This document shows, piece after piece, positions 1 through 10,255 of a stretch of DNA of 64,000 bases (its first letter is position 1; every line of letters begins with the position of its first letter). The notes under the pieces are model-generated. The model made no database searches. It was not told the origin of the DNA and saw only the letters and a program-made list of their open reading frames with translations. The position numbers and the translations under genes were made by a program. The DNA is from Prorocentrum cordatum (Eukaryota > Sar > Dinophyceae > Prorocentrales > Prorocentraceae): positions 548,186-612,185 of the forward strand of contig CAUYUJ010014171.1 of NCBI GenBank assembly GCA_963575745.1, in the 5' to 3' direction.

Positions 1-1
1 C

Positions 2-1012
2 CGGGCGATCTCGTACAAGACCGCCTCCGGCCACTACGTGAACGACGAGGGCGAGAGGCTCCTCGTGGGGGCGATGCCTGGGGTATCCCAGGCACGCGCT
101 GCCAAGTTCAGGGTGGCGGACGCCAGCAAGCCGTTGCTGAGCGTCGCGGAGATGGTCGACTCGGGCCATCGGCTCGTCTTCGACTCGGAGGGCGGGCAGG
201 ACATTAGCTACGCGCATCGCAAGACCAGCGGAGACGTCGTCAAGTTCTGCCGCAGGAACAACGTCTACGAGATGGACATGCACGTTGACCCGCACGTACC
301 GGAGGTCTGCACGGTCGAGGCGGCAGGCCACGAGCCTTCCGAGGGCGAGGCCGGCCAGCCAGGCGCGGCCCACGAGGAGGTCGCGGAGGGCCCGCCGGCA
401 CGGCCGGCGAGGGGGCCCGCGGCGCCGACGGCGGCCGAGCGAGCCGCGCATGAGGTGCTGCGCGAGCCCTACAGGGCATGGCGCCGGGAGTGCGTCTCCG
501 GCAGGGGCCTGTCCGCAGGCCGTCAGACGAAGGACCACCAAGAGTCGGCGCTCGTGGTGGTTGGCATCGACTACGGCTACCTCGGTGAACGAGAGGACGC
601 CACTCCGCTGCTGATCGGGAAGGATTCGAAGCAGCGTTGGTTCCACGCGTCGGTGGTTCCATCCAAGGGGGCGCAGCATCCCTGGCCGGCGAAGTCATGG
701 TCCAGGAGGCTGGCATTGGCTGGCCACAAGCGCTTCGTCTTCCGCTCGGACGGCGAGGCGCCGCTCGTCGCCCTGAAGACCCGCATCGGGGCCAAGCTCA
801 AGGAGGAGCACGGCGTCGAGGCGGTGCCCGAGGAGAGCGCGGTCGGCGACACTCAGGGCAACGGCCTTGCCGAGCACGCGGCGCGCGAGGTCGAGGCCAA
901 GGCTAGGGCGGCGCGGGCGCAGGTGGGCGACCTCCACGGCGTGAGCATTAATTGGCATCGAGCACCCGGTGACCCCGTGGGCAGGCGGGGCGCGGGCGGC
1001 CGCGCGGCTTAG
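2..1012 (+). pseudogene. Copia pol part 1: retropepsin C-terminal half and integrase core
   Basis: Frame 2 is open from the window edge. The first ~95 residues look like the second half of a retropepsin domain, with FRVADASKPLLSVAEMVDSG (about codons 33-52) followed by a VVKFCRRNNVYEMDMHV ending. After an Ala/Pro/Glu-rich linker the integrase core appears: RRECVSGRG near 495-515, VGIDYGYL near 560, a KRFVFRSDGEAPLVAL stretch near 730-775, and EESAVGDTQGNGLAEHA near 830-880. The last two match the D and E neighbourhoods of the DDE core. The expected integrase zinc-finger spacing is not clear. The frame ends at TAG 1,010-1,012, and the same frame resumes at once with recognisable downstream sequence. 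That makes this a nonsense mutation and not a natural end. Confidence 0.85.
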
Positions 1013-1858
1013 GAGTTTCGGCACGGCCGCCCCTTGAACAAGGACCTGGCTTGCTTCTCGGAGAAGGGCCTGCACCTCCCAGGGGGCAAGCGCAAGGGCG
1101 GGATCGAAGACAAGTTCCTCGCTGGGCTCTATCTGGGGCCCGCGCTTCGGACGGACGAGGTCTACATTGGCACGGAGTTGGGCGCGCTGCGGGCCAGGGC
1201 CTTCGCGCGGTTGACGGTCGAGCAGCGGGCTGACAAGGACCTGCTGAACAGCCTCGTGGGGAAGCCGTGGGCGCCGGTGCCGACGGACTTGGCGGTGGGC
1301 GAAGTGCTGGTGACCATCGAGATCCGAGCGCTGGTGCCGGCGCCGGTCGCGCTTGTGGGCGGACCTCTGGCGCCCATCCCCGAGGCTGAGGACCTCCCGC
1401 CCTGGGCCCCCCGAGTCGGGCGGCCACCGGCAGGGCCGCGGGCCGTCTACATCAGGAAGGACGTCGAGATCGCGAAGTGCGGGATCTCCCTGGGCTGCCA
1501 CGGCTGCGCCGCGATCCTCAGCGGCGCCAGGGCGCGCGCTCACTCAGCAGAGCGCCGCGCTCGGATCGAGCAGGCGATGCAGGGCGACGAGGAGGCGAAG
1601 CAGAGGCTCGAGGACGCCCGTGAGCAGGAGCGGCATCGCACTGACGTCGCCGGGCCTGTCTACCAAGAGGGCGGCTGGTCCGGCAGTGGCGGTCCAGCCC
1701 CAGCTCAGCAGGCGCCGCCAGCACCTGAGGCCGCGGCGGTGGCTGACGCGGCGATGGCTCCGGCACCCCGCGACCCAGGCGACGACGACATGCAGGAGGA
1801 GATCAGCGCCCTCCTGCCATGCTCCCCCTCGGCTACAGCGGGCGCAAGGCCGACGTGA
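1013..1858 (+). pseudogene. Copia pol part 2: integrase C-terminal region and linker
   Basis: Same frame as part 1, continuing after the TAG. The segment GGIEDKFLAGLYLGPALRTD followed by VYIGTELGALRARAFARL is the post-integrase domain that in related dinoflagellate copies reads as a transcript-independent SH3-like fold. A short Cys/His cluster follows (GCHGCAAILSGARARAHSAE, about 1,494-1,550), then a charged helix (ERRARIEQAMQGDEEAKQRL) and an Ala/Pro-rich spacer. The frame closes at 1,856-1,858. Coding sense continues in frame 1 from about 1,830, so one indel separates it from the next domain. Identification rests on domain order and remembered family patterns, not on a search. Confidence 0.75.
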
Positions 1859-2520
1859 TGGAGGTCTTCTGCCCGAATAGGCTTGTGGGCTTTGCCCCGC
1901 TCTTCGGTCTGGTCCATGGCGGCTCGTTCGACTTGAGGGTTGGCTGGGACCTGACCGACCGCCAGCAGCAGCGACAGTGCCGGGAGCTGGTCGAGCACTA
2001 CGAGGTGTACTTCATCTTGGGCAGTCCTCGCTGCGCGCCGTTCTCCATGCTGAAGCACCTGAACGAGGACACGGAGAAGCAGCGCGAGGCCTATGCCATC
2101 GGGTACGATCACTTGAGGTTCGCGATGGGGCCCTACACGCTGCAGGTGAAGAACGACCGCACGTTCTTGCACGAGCACCCCTGGAGCGTGGACAGCTGGG
2201 ACCTGGACAGTGTGAAGGACGTGATGGCTCTCCCCGGCGTCGAGGTCGGGCGGGGCGACCAGTGCGTGTTCGGCCTGGCGGTTGCGGACGCGCGCGGCGA
2301 CAGGCTCGCCAAGAAGCCGACAGGAAGGATGAGTAACAACAAGGAGGTGTTGGATGAGGTCTACAAGCGCTGCCCCAATGATACTGGCACTGGCAGCAAA
2401 CACGAGCGCTCCACCTTCGTCGGCCGAAACATGCGTGTAGCGGAGAGGTGCCCAGTTCAGCTCCTCCGTGCCATCCTCCGTGGTCTCCGCCGGCACCGTG
2501 GGAACAAGAAGGTGCTCGCG
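1819..2520 (+). pseudogene. Copia pol part 3: cytosine-5 methyltransferase-like module
   Basis: In frame 1 the polyprotein carries a module lying between integrase and reverse transcriptase. It runs DVMEVFCPNRLVGFAPLFGL (a degenerate SAM-binding motif I region), FILGSPRCAPFS at about 2,010-2,045 (like the PC-containing motif IV of C5 methyltransferases), FLHEHPWSVDSWD at about 2,165-2,200 (motif VI-like, Glu kept) and GDQCVFGL near 2,257, then a KKPTG segment. The Cys of the PC-like motif is present but the second Pro is not (PRC). Activity is uncertain. Acting on DNA is an inference from the motif resemblance. The same general module recurs in the DIRS-type element at 47,540-48,230. Confidence 0.7.
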
Positions 2521-3380
2521 CTTTCGGCCCTGGATGCTGGTCCGAACGTGGACGATGAGGAGATCAGCCTGAAGGGCTTCGTCGGGAGGTGGCGCGACAC
2601 GCTGAGGACCGAGTTCTACGACGACCTCACCGGCCTACCACTGGACCCCACGCTGGTGAAGGCCGCGCGGCGCCTGGAGATGGATTTCATTGCGCAGCTC
2701 GGCGTGTGGGTCTACGCGAGGGAGGAGGACTCCCAGCGCAAGCTCGGACGGAGGCCTCTCGGTGTGCGCTGGGTTGACATTGACAAGGGCGACACCGACC
2801 GGCCGGATTACAGATCCAGGCTCGTCGCGCAGGAGACCAAGGCGCAGAGCACTATCGCCGGGGACGACATCGGCTTGGTGTTCGCGGCGACCCCGCCGCT
2901 GGAGTGCCTTCGGCTCATCTGCAGCATGGTGATGTCGAGCGACCCGCCCGAGGGCCGCGTGCTGCGCTTCCTGGGCATCTCGCGGGTACACACGCACTGC
3001 GAGATCAAGAGGGCGGTCTACATCAAGCTTCCAGAGGAAGATCCGATGTCGCAGGAGATCGGTACATGTGGGCTCTTGCGGATGGCGCTCTACGAAGCGC
3101 GCGACGCTGGCCAGAACATCGAGCTCACGACCGCCGAGGCGGTCATCGGTGCTGGCTGCGACCAGTCGGCCTTCTCACCTTGCGTGTGCTGCCACAGGGG
3201 CCTGCAGGTGAGCTTCTTCCACCGCGGCGATGACTTCGTGCTCGAGGGCTCTCGGGACGGGACGGAGTCGATCTGCGAGGCTCTGAAGACGAAGTTCATC
3301 GTGAAGGACAGGGGCGTGCTCGGGCCGGCGCCTACCGACGCGAAGGGGATCACGTGCCTCCACAGGGCAGTGCGCTGGCA
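2521..3380 (+). pseudogene. Copia pol part 4: reverse transcriptase (RVT_2-like)
   Basis: Still frame 1, continuous with the methyltransferase-like module. FYDDLTGLPLDPTLVKAARR near 2,615 and GVRWVDIDKGDTDRPDYRSR near 2,762, followed by LVAQETKAQ, match the N-terminal palm/fingers of Copia RT. CEIKRAVYIKLPEEDP near 2,998 is the region after the first catalytic Asp. The preceding segment reads FLGISRVHTH, so the usual DV-AF motif has decayed. HRGDDFVLEG near 3,220-3,250 is the YxDD-equivalent (GDD kept). After about 3,365 the sense moves to frame 2 (GGEAIEYEADPRHAQI), so a frameshift interrupts RT. Confidence 0.85.
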
Positions 3381-4356
3381 AGACCGATGGAGCCAATGGT
3401 GGCGAGGCCATCGAGTACGAGGCGGACCCCAGGCACGCGCAGATCCTGCACGCACAGCTCGGAATGGACCCCCGTACTACGAAGTCATTGAGCACGCCAG
3501 GGCTGAGCCAGAAGCTGACACCTGAGGTCGAGCGCGAGCTGAACGAGCACGAGGCGGCGGAGTACCGCAGCGCGTGCATGAGGCTGGGCTACTTGGCGCT
3601 CGACCGGCCAGAGGTGCAGTTCACGGCCAAGGAGTGCGCTCGCAGCATGCAGAAGCTGACAGAGCGACGCCTCCGCCTCCTGAAGCGCGCGGGACGCTTC
3701 TTGATCGGGGCGCCGCGGGCCATCTGGAAGTGGGGCCGACAGCGGGCGCCCACGGTGATGGACATCTACTCGGACACTAACTGGGCAGGCTGCCCGATCA
3801 CGCGGAGGAGTACCAGTTCAGTTGTGATCAAGCATGGGCAGCACCTGATCGCGACGGCATCAACGATTCAGATCCCCATCTCCATGAGCTCGGGGGAGGC
3901 TGAGTTCTACGGCTGTGTGTGCGAGCGGCCAGCAGGGCCATCGGCGTGCAGTCACTGTGCCAGGGCCTAGGCAGGGAAGTGAGCCTTCGCATCTGGAGCG
4001 ACTCGGCGGCTGCTCTTGGCATCATGCAACGACGGGGCTGCGGCAAAGTCCGACACCTCGAGACGCCGACGCCATGGGTGCAGAAGGCGCTCAAGGACGG
4101 ACGGTTCCAACTGGCCAAGGTTCCCGGGAAGTCGAACCCGGCGGACCTGGGGGCGAAGTTCCTCGACCAGGCGGCGATGCTCCGAGGGCTGAAGGTGGTG
4201 AATGTCGAGCTCTCGGACGCGCCTTTCAAGCGTGCCCTTCAGGCGAAGGTGTGGACCAGAGGCATGAGCGGCCATTTTGGCCTGGCCATTTTGGCTTGCA
4301 GTCTTTCGTCCCGCGCTGTCATTGCCTTGGACGGGCTACGGTCGTCAGCGCGGTGA
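3381..4356 (+). pseudogene. Copia pol part 5: RT end and RNase H
   Basis: Frame 2 gives EYEADPRHAQILHAQLGMDP, the RLGYLALDRPEVQFTAKECA helix region and the RNase H motif DIYSDTNWAGCPITRRSTSS (about 3,760-3,820), then SSGEAEFYG near 3,890-3,915, which is the classic Copia RNase H signature. Around 3,915-3,925 the sense changes to frame 1 and continues as IWSDSAAALGIMQRRGCGKV, RHLETPTPWVQ and KVPGKSNPADLGAKFLD (about 4,115-4,170), which close the domain. A short tail runs to the stop at 4,354-4,356. Catalytic acids of RNase H (the D of SDTNWAG, E of GEAE, D of WSDSAA) are all present; only the indel breaks it. Confidence 0.9.
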
Positions 4357-5190
4357 TGGCGCGTGCTTTAGATTGCAGTGCTCGACCAACGCCGCGGTCC
4401 AGAGCGCTGTGTGCTGTCAATGAGCTTCGGAGCTTTTCAGGATTCAAGCATCGTGCCTGGCTGAGGAGCTGGGCGGCACGAAGGGGGCTGCAGGAATCCA
4501 GAGACCCCCAGCAGGTTTACTGTAAGAGAGTATGTACGTCGACGTTCGGGTTCAACTCATCAAGGCAAGCATCCGAAGAAAAGGTCTCGCCAATTTCCCG
4601 CACTGGTCCAATCGACTTTTTTCAGAAGCTGCCACGGCGAATGAACACACTCCGACCACGACGTGCGTATCGGAAACTCGTTTGTCATTCGATCGAAAAT
4701 CAAACATGATGGCAGTTTTCCTGTGGGCTCTCTGACATGCGTCGCGTTTGACACGGCTACAAACCATTCGTGCCCTGATGTTTTCGCCCACATCTCGATC
4801 GAAACATCTTTTGGGATTTGACACAACATGTCCGTTGGAGGCTCTTCACGGGGATGCTGAACGGCAATCGTGGTGACCTTTTTGTTTTATTTCTTGGGAA
4901 CTTCGATTGGGTTCACAAGCCGGCGCGCCATTCGATGCAAACATCCTTTTTCTTGTATCTCCAACCCCCTTGTGAAGTTTGGGTTTGTTGCGATGGCCTT
5001 GTTTCCGTCGAGCTGAGATGATGTGCTTTTCTGTTTTGTCAACCTGTTAACGCTGATGAGGGTTGAAGGTGCTTTGACAAACACACCGAAACGCAACACC
5101 ACTGACACCGATTCTGAGTTCGACCCAATCAACATTAGAGGAACATCCTTGTACCCTAGGCGTTTAAGACCTTGCTATGGAGCTGTTATG
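4357..5190. other. Non-coding gap between Copia pol and the minus-strand Gag island
   Basis: No recognised gene. From about 4,530 the base composition falls to roughly half GC, unlike the GC-rich pol to its left. A minus-strand open stretch at 4,560-4,829 (89 codons, containing SIEMWAKTSGHEWFVAV and LFFGCLP at the end) has protein-like composition but no family I recognise. It may be a distal part of the minus-strand element that follows. A plus-strand 4,271-4,300 sequence with two GCCATTTTGGC copies is noted under findings. Confidence 0.4.
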
Positions 5191-5194
5191 CCAT

Positions 5195-6830
5195 TTACGC
5201 CGCTACACGGGACCATTTTGATGTGAGGGGCGAAATCTGCATTACACGCGTGATCAAACGTGCCCGAATCCAGAAGATCGGCATCTGTGGCTCGGTCCTG
5301 GGAATCCGCCAGGTCCACGTCGGAACCGCATTTGTGACTGCATCCATGAATCCTGCCACTGCTCCCGTTACCACGGGTTTCATAACCAAACCCGACACGA
5401 GGAAATTTGCAAGGAAAAACATGAATTTCATCACATCCCACATAAAATCGAACGATCGTTTCCAACACCCTGATTTCCAGACGCGCTCGATTATATCCTT
5501 CCGATCCGTTTCCGTGCCTGTTTCTTGGGCTGTTTGACAATGTCGAACCATTATGTCCTGTTCGTTTTCTCTGTTTGTGTTGCCACTGAAATGCTCGAAG
5601 ATACTACGTGTGCAGATTATGTCACAAACTCGATACCTGATCCATTGTGTGACGGGATCATCGCACCAAGCTCTACGGGTTGCTCTTGGCCCGGTTCCTC
5701 GCGACTTTCGTCGTGGCCATGAATGTTGTGCTCGTGCCATTCTATCGTTGTCATGATTGTTATCGTGCCAACCGTCGGCCTCGTTTGAATGAGCACCCTT
5801 GCCGCCGTGTCTTCCGCCGCGTTTTCCTCTCCAGTTGTACTCGCACTCAGACGTCCAATGGTTCTTCATTCTTCAAAAGTCGCACCATTTCTGTGGCGAC
5901 TCCTGGTTGCCAGACGAATTCCCGGAGGGTTTGCCAGATCCTTGCCGACCATTTTTGGTCCATTGGCCTTGACGACCCCACGTGGAACCAGGCTGCCCGT
6001 TGCCCGGTTCGTGGCCAGGATGTCCCCAGGTGTAGTCGTGCTGGAAATCTCCGGCCTTCTTTCCGCTACCCTGTCCTCCTGAATCGTATATTTTTCCTCC
6101 TGTTTTTCCTGCTTTCCCTCCTGTTGTTCTTGCCTTTCCTCTCCAACTGGACGTGAAAGGGTCGACTTCCATAGGCTCGTTTCTGGAATCGTTTCCTGAT
6201 TTGGTGAAAGGGTGTCTCCAGTCTGTCTTTACTTGGACAAAAGCTAAAATCTTCCGTTTGAGATCCTCGTCAGTTTCATACATTTCCATGTTCAGCTCAA
6301 AATGCCCCTTCATTGGCTCAGGATTTTTTTGAATAATTGCTGTGACCTTCGCGTCATCAGAACACTCTTCGGGGCTTGCCATATCATCGTGCTGCTGCAC
6401 GATAACCTCGAACTCAGCAAGTGTCTCTGGCAAGCTGTCCAAACGTTTGGAAGATACATCGTAAGTCATAATCGCCGTCATGAGTACCCTTCGTGTGTTT
6501 CTGTCTTTGGGGCCATATCGGGCGCATGATTTTCGCCACATCTCGAAACCGTTCACCTTTTCAAGTTTGCGATGAACCTTTGCCTTTTCTCCCTTGGCGA
6601 GGCCAATTAACATGTGAGCAATAGTCGCCGCATGCTGTGTAATTGGTGCGGCCATGTCCGACAGTTTGATCACCTCTTATTTCGTTATTGCCAGTTCCAT
6701 GTGTGTCAACATGTCACTATTCACTGCACCTGCGTAATTTTCAACTGAAGCGACCCGTTTGGCCAATCAGCATTTGTGCCGGAAAACTCTTTGACATTCT
6801 TTTACAGAAGTTTCGTTTCGATTACGCCTT
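5195..6830 (-). pseudogene. Copia-type Gag remnant with broken zinc knuckle (minus strand)
   Basis: Read on the minus strand, sense begins near 6,830 with VKEFSGTNADWPNGSLQLKI, shifts frame near 6,730 (VNSDMLTHMELAITK), meets TAA near 6,680, then runs open through KLSDMAAPITQHAAT, NGFEMWRKSCARYGPKDRNT, LDSLPETLAEFEVIVQQHDD and a long Gly-rich RNA-binding-like tail (GKAGKTGGKIYDSGGQGSGK). This order fits UBN2-like Gag of Copia elements. At about 5,870-5,835 lies a CX2CX4HX4C zinc knuckle in which the second Cys codon is TGA. The frame then stays open to 5,195 with a hydrophobic stretch (FMFFLANFLVSGLV) that I do not recognise. No protease, integrase or RT follows, so it is a separate, incomplete element and not part of the plus-strand pol at the left edge. 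Confidence 0.75.
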
Positions 6831-6849
6831 GTGCCATGTTTCACGCGTG

Positions 6850-7040
6850 ATGTGTTTCAATCGTGATCGGGTTCCCTCGTGGATCGTCTAGCCGTTATTG
6901 GTTTACCACGCTTTGGCAGCCAAAGTTTGGCTACCATGAAAGAAGGAAACACTATATGGTATTGGGTTTGAGGTTCAAGCGCTGCGGACCTGCTAACTGA
7001 TGCTACTACATGCTCATGCGGTGCTCTACCATCTGCCTGT
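6850..7040. other. Spacer between Gag remnant and repeat family 2
   Basis: About 190 bases with no recognised gene; composition rises back to the GC-rich background towards 7,000. Confidence 0.4.
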
Positions 7041-7430
7041 CTTCTAACACCACCTCCTCCACCTCCTCCTCCTTCTCCTCCTCCTCCACAATTACTCAAT
7101 ATGAGTACTACTCTCCCTCTTCCCCTGATGACGGTTTGAAAGTGGCTGACCCCCCCCCCCGCGTACTGTCTGTTTACACACAGGTTTCCCCGGAGTTGGG
7201 TTTTCGCTGGCATTTTTTTCAAAATGCTGCTCTCGCTGAGGCGCCGGCCTCATTTTCGGGCCCCGCTCGTTCCGAATCGTGCTCCCGCTGCCTGGCCTCA
7301 TTTCCGTGCTTCCGCTCGTTCCGAATCGTGCTCCCGCTGCAGCGCTGGCCTCATTTCCGCGCTTCCGCTCGTTTCGACTCGTGCTCCCGCTGCAGCGCTG
7401 GCGTCATTTCCCGTGCCATGCCACGGCATG
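7041..7430 (-). repeat. Dispersed repeat family 2, copy 1 (inverted relative to the 53.7-kb copy)
   Basis: Contains in order a CCTCCT microsatellite (7,043-7,083), ACAATTACTCAATATGAGTA, CTTCCCCTGATGACG, a poly-C run followed by GCGTACTG (7,148-7,169), TTTTTTTCAAAATGCTGCTC, and then 3-4 units of about 53 bp built on CCGCTCGTTCCGAATCGTGC (7,241-7,410). The reverse complement of the same string of landmarks is found at 53,680-54,250, and its 5' part at 39,720-40,150. Confidence 0.8.
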
Positions 7431-8810
7431 CAATGCGATGTTAGGTTGATCCTACTCTTTGCGGTGCTCTTCTGCGCACATGCCGTGCTCTACAATGCAT
7501 CGCGTACCCTTGGCTCCAAAAGCGCTCCAAAATGCCCCCAAAGAGCGCCCCGGGAGGTTCCAGGATATTCCCAAGAGGCCCCCCCCAGACGCCCACCAAA
7601 AGTCCCCCTTTTCTCTGGCCTGCTAGGACCTCGCCGCGACCCGGCTAAGACCCTGCCCAGCAAACTGGACACGCGGGACCCAGAGCTCCGACGTAGTGTT
7701 TTTCCACAGCGTCAACCCCACGCGGTCGATCTTCTGGTTCGACCCCTTCCCCTGGGCCGATTGTTCATCCCGGGTCGTTCATTGACGCTCCCGAGGCCCA
7801 GTGAGGGCCCCTGCAGGCCGAGAATTGATGAAAACCGTGCCGTGATTTTGCTACACACCGACAGGAGGCGGGCGGGGGGACGTGGCCAGCCCCCTGGGCG
7901 AGAGCTGGACAAGTTCTCGCGGCCGCACGCCCCTCCGGCGCCCAGCCCCCTCCGCGCCCAGCCCCCGTGGTCGTCGGTGGCCTCCGCACGCTCGCGCGCG
8001 CGCAGCCCAGCAATGGGGGTGCCTCCAGCCTCCCGCCCATCGGGGTCCCGCCACGGCTCTGCCCATCCAGGCCTCCCGCCCCCACCTCCCGCCGCGAAAA
8101 GAATACGACGGGCAGATTTTGGTAGCTTTCGGCCTCTGGTGGCCCCCCTTGGGCCGCGGGACCTTCAGACTTCGACACGGGATGGAAGCCGGTCTCGGGG
8201 AGGGGGTCCAGACCTTTGGGGGCCGGCGTTGTGGAGGATCGATTACGTCGAAGTCACCCCCGGCTGGGCTCGCGGGGGCGCGCGGAGTGGCCCTGGCAGG
8301 GTCCTTCCCAGAATTCCGGCGCACTATTTTTCGATCCTGGCGTTTCTCATCGATTTCGGCCTCTTGGGCCTGCTTTGGGCCCTGGGACCGTCCTAAACAG
8401 ATCTGGAGCAAAAAACTACCCAGCTGGGGAAGGGGTCGGGACCTCTGAGGCCGCGCATTGGAAAAAATCATGTGGAACATCATGTCGTCGGATGTCTGGG
8501 TTTGGGTCAGACGACAGGGGGGCAGCAAAAAGCGGGCTCAGCAATCAGCTCACGCATATGGTTTTCCTAGCGCCGGCACTGGAGGGGCCCGTGCATCGAG
8601 GAAAGCGACCGGCGGCGGGCCCGAAACCAGGGACGTCCACGAAAATAGGTTCTGTATGGACGGCCACAGCTGTGCGCGGGGTTGCCGTTGTCGCCCAAGT
8701 GCCGGGGGAAGGAGATGCAGCCTCGCTAGCGGTCGGTGATGGCCTTCATCTTAGCACCGAGACGGCGCGGGCACGGTGTCAGCTGTGGTGCGAGCGCGCC
8801 GAGGTTGTTG
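7431..8810. other. Intergenic, no recognised gene
   Basis: GC-rich, with long open frames on both strands caused by composition. It includes short CCAAAAG/CCAAGAG-type strings (7,510-7,570) that resemble repeat family 3, and Pro/Arg/Ala-rich translations without domain patterns. I see no splice-bounded coding pattern. Confidence 0.4.
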
Positions 8811-8812
8811 CT

Positions 8813-8834
8813 TCCGCAGCCGTTTTGGCTTAAT
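8813..8834 (+). other. Probable dinoflagellate spliced-leader relic
   Basis: TCCGCAGCC followed by GTTTTGGCTTAAT matches the 22-nt DinoSL at 18 of 22 positions by my count. DinoSL relics in genomic DNA mark mRNAs that were trans-spliced, reverse transcribed and reinserted. Protein-like sequence begins shortly downstream, which fits. Confidence 0.5.
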
Positions 8835-8875
8835 GGGGCCTCCGGGTCAAGCGCGCCTCTGGTTGCATCTGCGCG

Positions 8876-9489
8876 GTGCAGCCCCGTAGTCTCTGCAGTG
8901 TTCCCCTTGCAGCGATCGAGGCCCACATCGCGTGGTCGCTCGCCGTCGCCAGCGACAACGCCTTCTGTGCCAAGCCCTGCAACGTTCCCGAGCCTCACAG
9001 CAGGCCGATTTACGCGGCCCCGCCGGTGTTGATCGACTTGTCCCACCAGTGCAGCAGTGGCAAGCTGTCCCAGTGCGCCCAGTGGTGATGTGCCCGCTGG
9101 TCACCGTGTGGGCGATCGCGCGTGCGTGGTACTCGGCCAGCGCCCTGGCCGACTTCGACATCGTGCAAGGGCTCGCGGCGGCGCTGGAGCGCCAGAAGCA
9201 GACGGAGGCCGGCGGGAACGGAGAGCGTCTGCGTTCGGAGATGGGCGGTTCCATGTCGCCGATGCTTGGCCTGTCGGCCCCGCGCCACGCAGAAGACTGG
9301 CCACGCAGCTACATGCTCACAGGGTCGGACGTGACGATGTTCATGCAGGGCGGTGTGGACAGCGCCGTGCGGAAGTTGCAACTGAACGCCAAGATGAGCG
9401 GCCTCGAGCTGCTGAGGCGCAGGAGGCTGCAGAACCTCGACATGCTGCAGTGCACCTTCTCGTGCAGCTTTGTCGACTTGAGGCGCCAA
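8876..9489 (+). pseudogene. Unrecognised retrogene-like coding remnant, part A
   Basis: Frame 2 from about 8,890 reads IEAHIAWSLAVASDNAFCAK and APPVLIDLSHQCSSGKL up to a stop at 9,086. Frame 1 then continues as CPLVTVWAIARAWYSASALA, DFDIVQGLAAALERQKQTE, a SYMLTGSDVTMFMQGGVDSA segment and LQNLDMLQCTFSCSFVDLR near 9,480. The translation has the residue balance of a real protein, unlike the shadow frames, and sits ~60 bases after the SL relic with no visible intron. I do not recognise the family. A LINE fragment interrupts it at about 9,490. Function unknown. Confidence 0.4.
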
Positions 9490-10255
9490 ACAACGACGCA
9501 CCAAACAACGACCACTGCAACAACAGCACTGGCGACGACTCAGACAGCAACCCACCCCAGCGCGACACACCTGCCACAACTGACGTGCACAGCGAAGTCG
9601 GCGAAGTCTTCACTACAACAGACCTGCAGGAACCCTGGGTAGAGTATATACAGCGAGCGACACGACGTGCAGAATACCTCACGAAGCTCCACCGCATTGT
9701 CTACTGGGAGACGGTTCACAAGCGAAAAGTATGGCGAATGGCTTCAAGAGTCGCAAACCACACCCAAACACGTTGGACGCAACAAGTGACCCACGGCAGC
9801 GAGGACAGAGGCAGCACGGTCGTCAACATAAAAGTTGGGACGACGAAATCAACACTTGTCTACGCCAACGCAGACCAGACCTTCACCGACCGACCGCACA
9901 CACCTGCGCGACAGGAGAACCAAACGACATTACATGGATCCAAACAGCGCAGGACACCGAAACATGGACGGCGCTCGAGCACCACTACGTCGACCCCACA
10001 CCAGCAGACACCCAGAACCGAAGCCGATGACGCGCGAACGCCCAGCGAGACATCCCACGTCGACACCGACACCAAGGACTTCCTCCTCTTCCTCCCTTCC
10101 TTCCCACACAGGCTGACGCGATCGACCCCAAGGGCCATCCTCCCTCCGTCCCTCCTCCTAATTTTTGTTGCGTATTTGTCTCGCATTGCATATTGTCCAC
10201 ACACGCCAGATTCCCGAGGCCACGGCCTCGCCCACCCGGTCTTGAGTAGGCCCTG
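9490..10255 (+). mobile_element. LINE 3'-terminal fragment (third LINE type)
   Basis: Frame 3 gives an Asn/Thr/Asp-rich linker, then EPWVEYIQRATRRAEYLTKL and KRKVWRMASRVANHTQTRWT (about 9,640-9,785). This matches the post-RT tail of dinoflagellate non-LTR retrotransposons, usually written EPW-x-Y-xRATR ... RKWRWAGHVAR. Sense shifts to frame 1 near 9,785 (HGRQHKSWDDEINTCL, then WIQTAQDTETWTALEHHYV), which resembles the W...AQDR..W...E ending of those proteins. The 5' end is truncated, as is usual for LINE insertions. It separates two stretches of unrelated protein-like sequence. Confidence 0.65.

Larger units (their letters stand above)
1..4360 (+). mobile_element. Copia-type LTR retrotransposon, pol remnant (5' part outside window)
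   Basis: The order protease end - integrase - linker - methyltransferase-like module - reverse transcriptase - RNase H is that of Copia (Pseudoviridae-like) pol polyproteins found in dinoflagellates. Gag and the protease start lie upstream of position 1, so no 5' LTR is visible and I could not delimit a 3' LTR after 4,356. The reading frame is broken by a stop at 1,010 and by frame changes near 1,830, 3,380 and 3,920, so this copy cannot make a polyprotein. The parts are listed separately below. Confidence 0.9.

Noticed and set aside
1-6830. One Copia element made of the plus-strand pol and the minus-strand Gag
   Set aside because: They lie on opposite strands, differ in base composition, and the Gag has no link to the pol frame.
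7434-8396. Long plus-strand frame of Arg/Pro/Ser-rich protein
   Set aside because: High GC opens several frames at once on both strands; no conserved motif.
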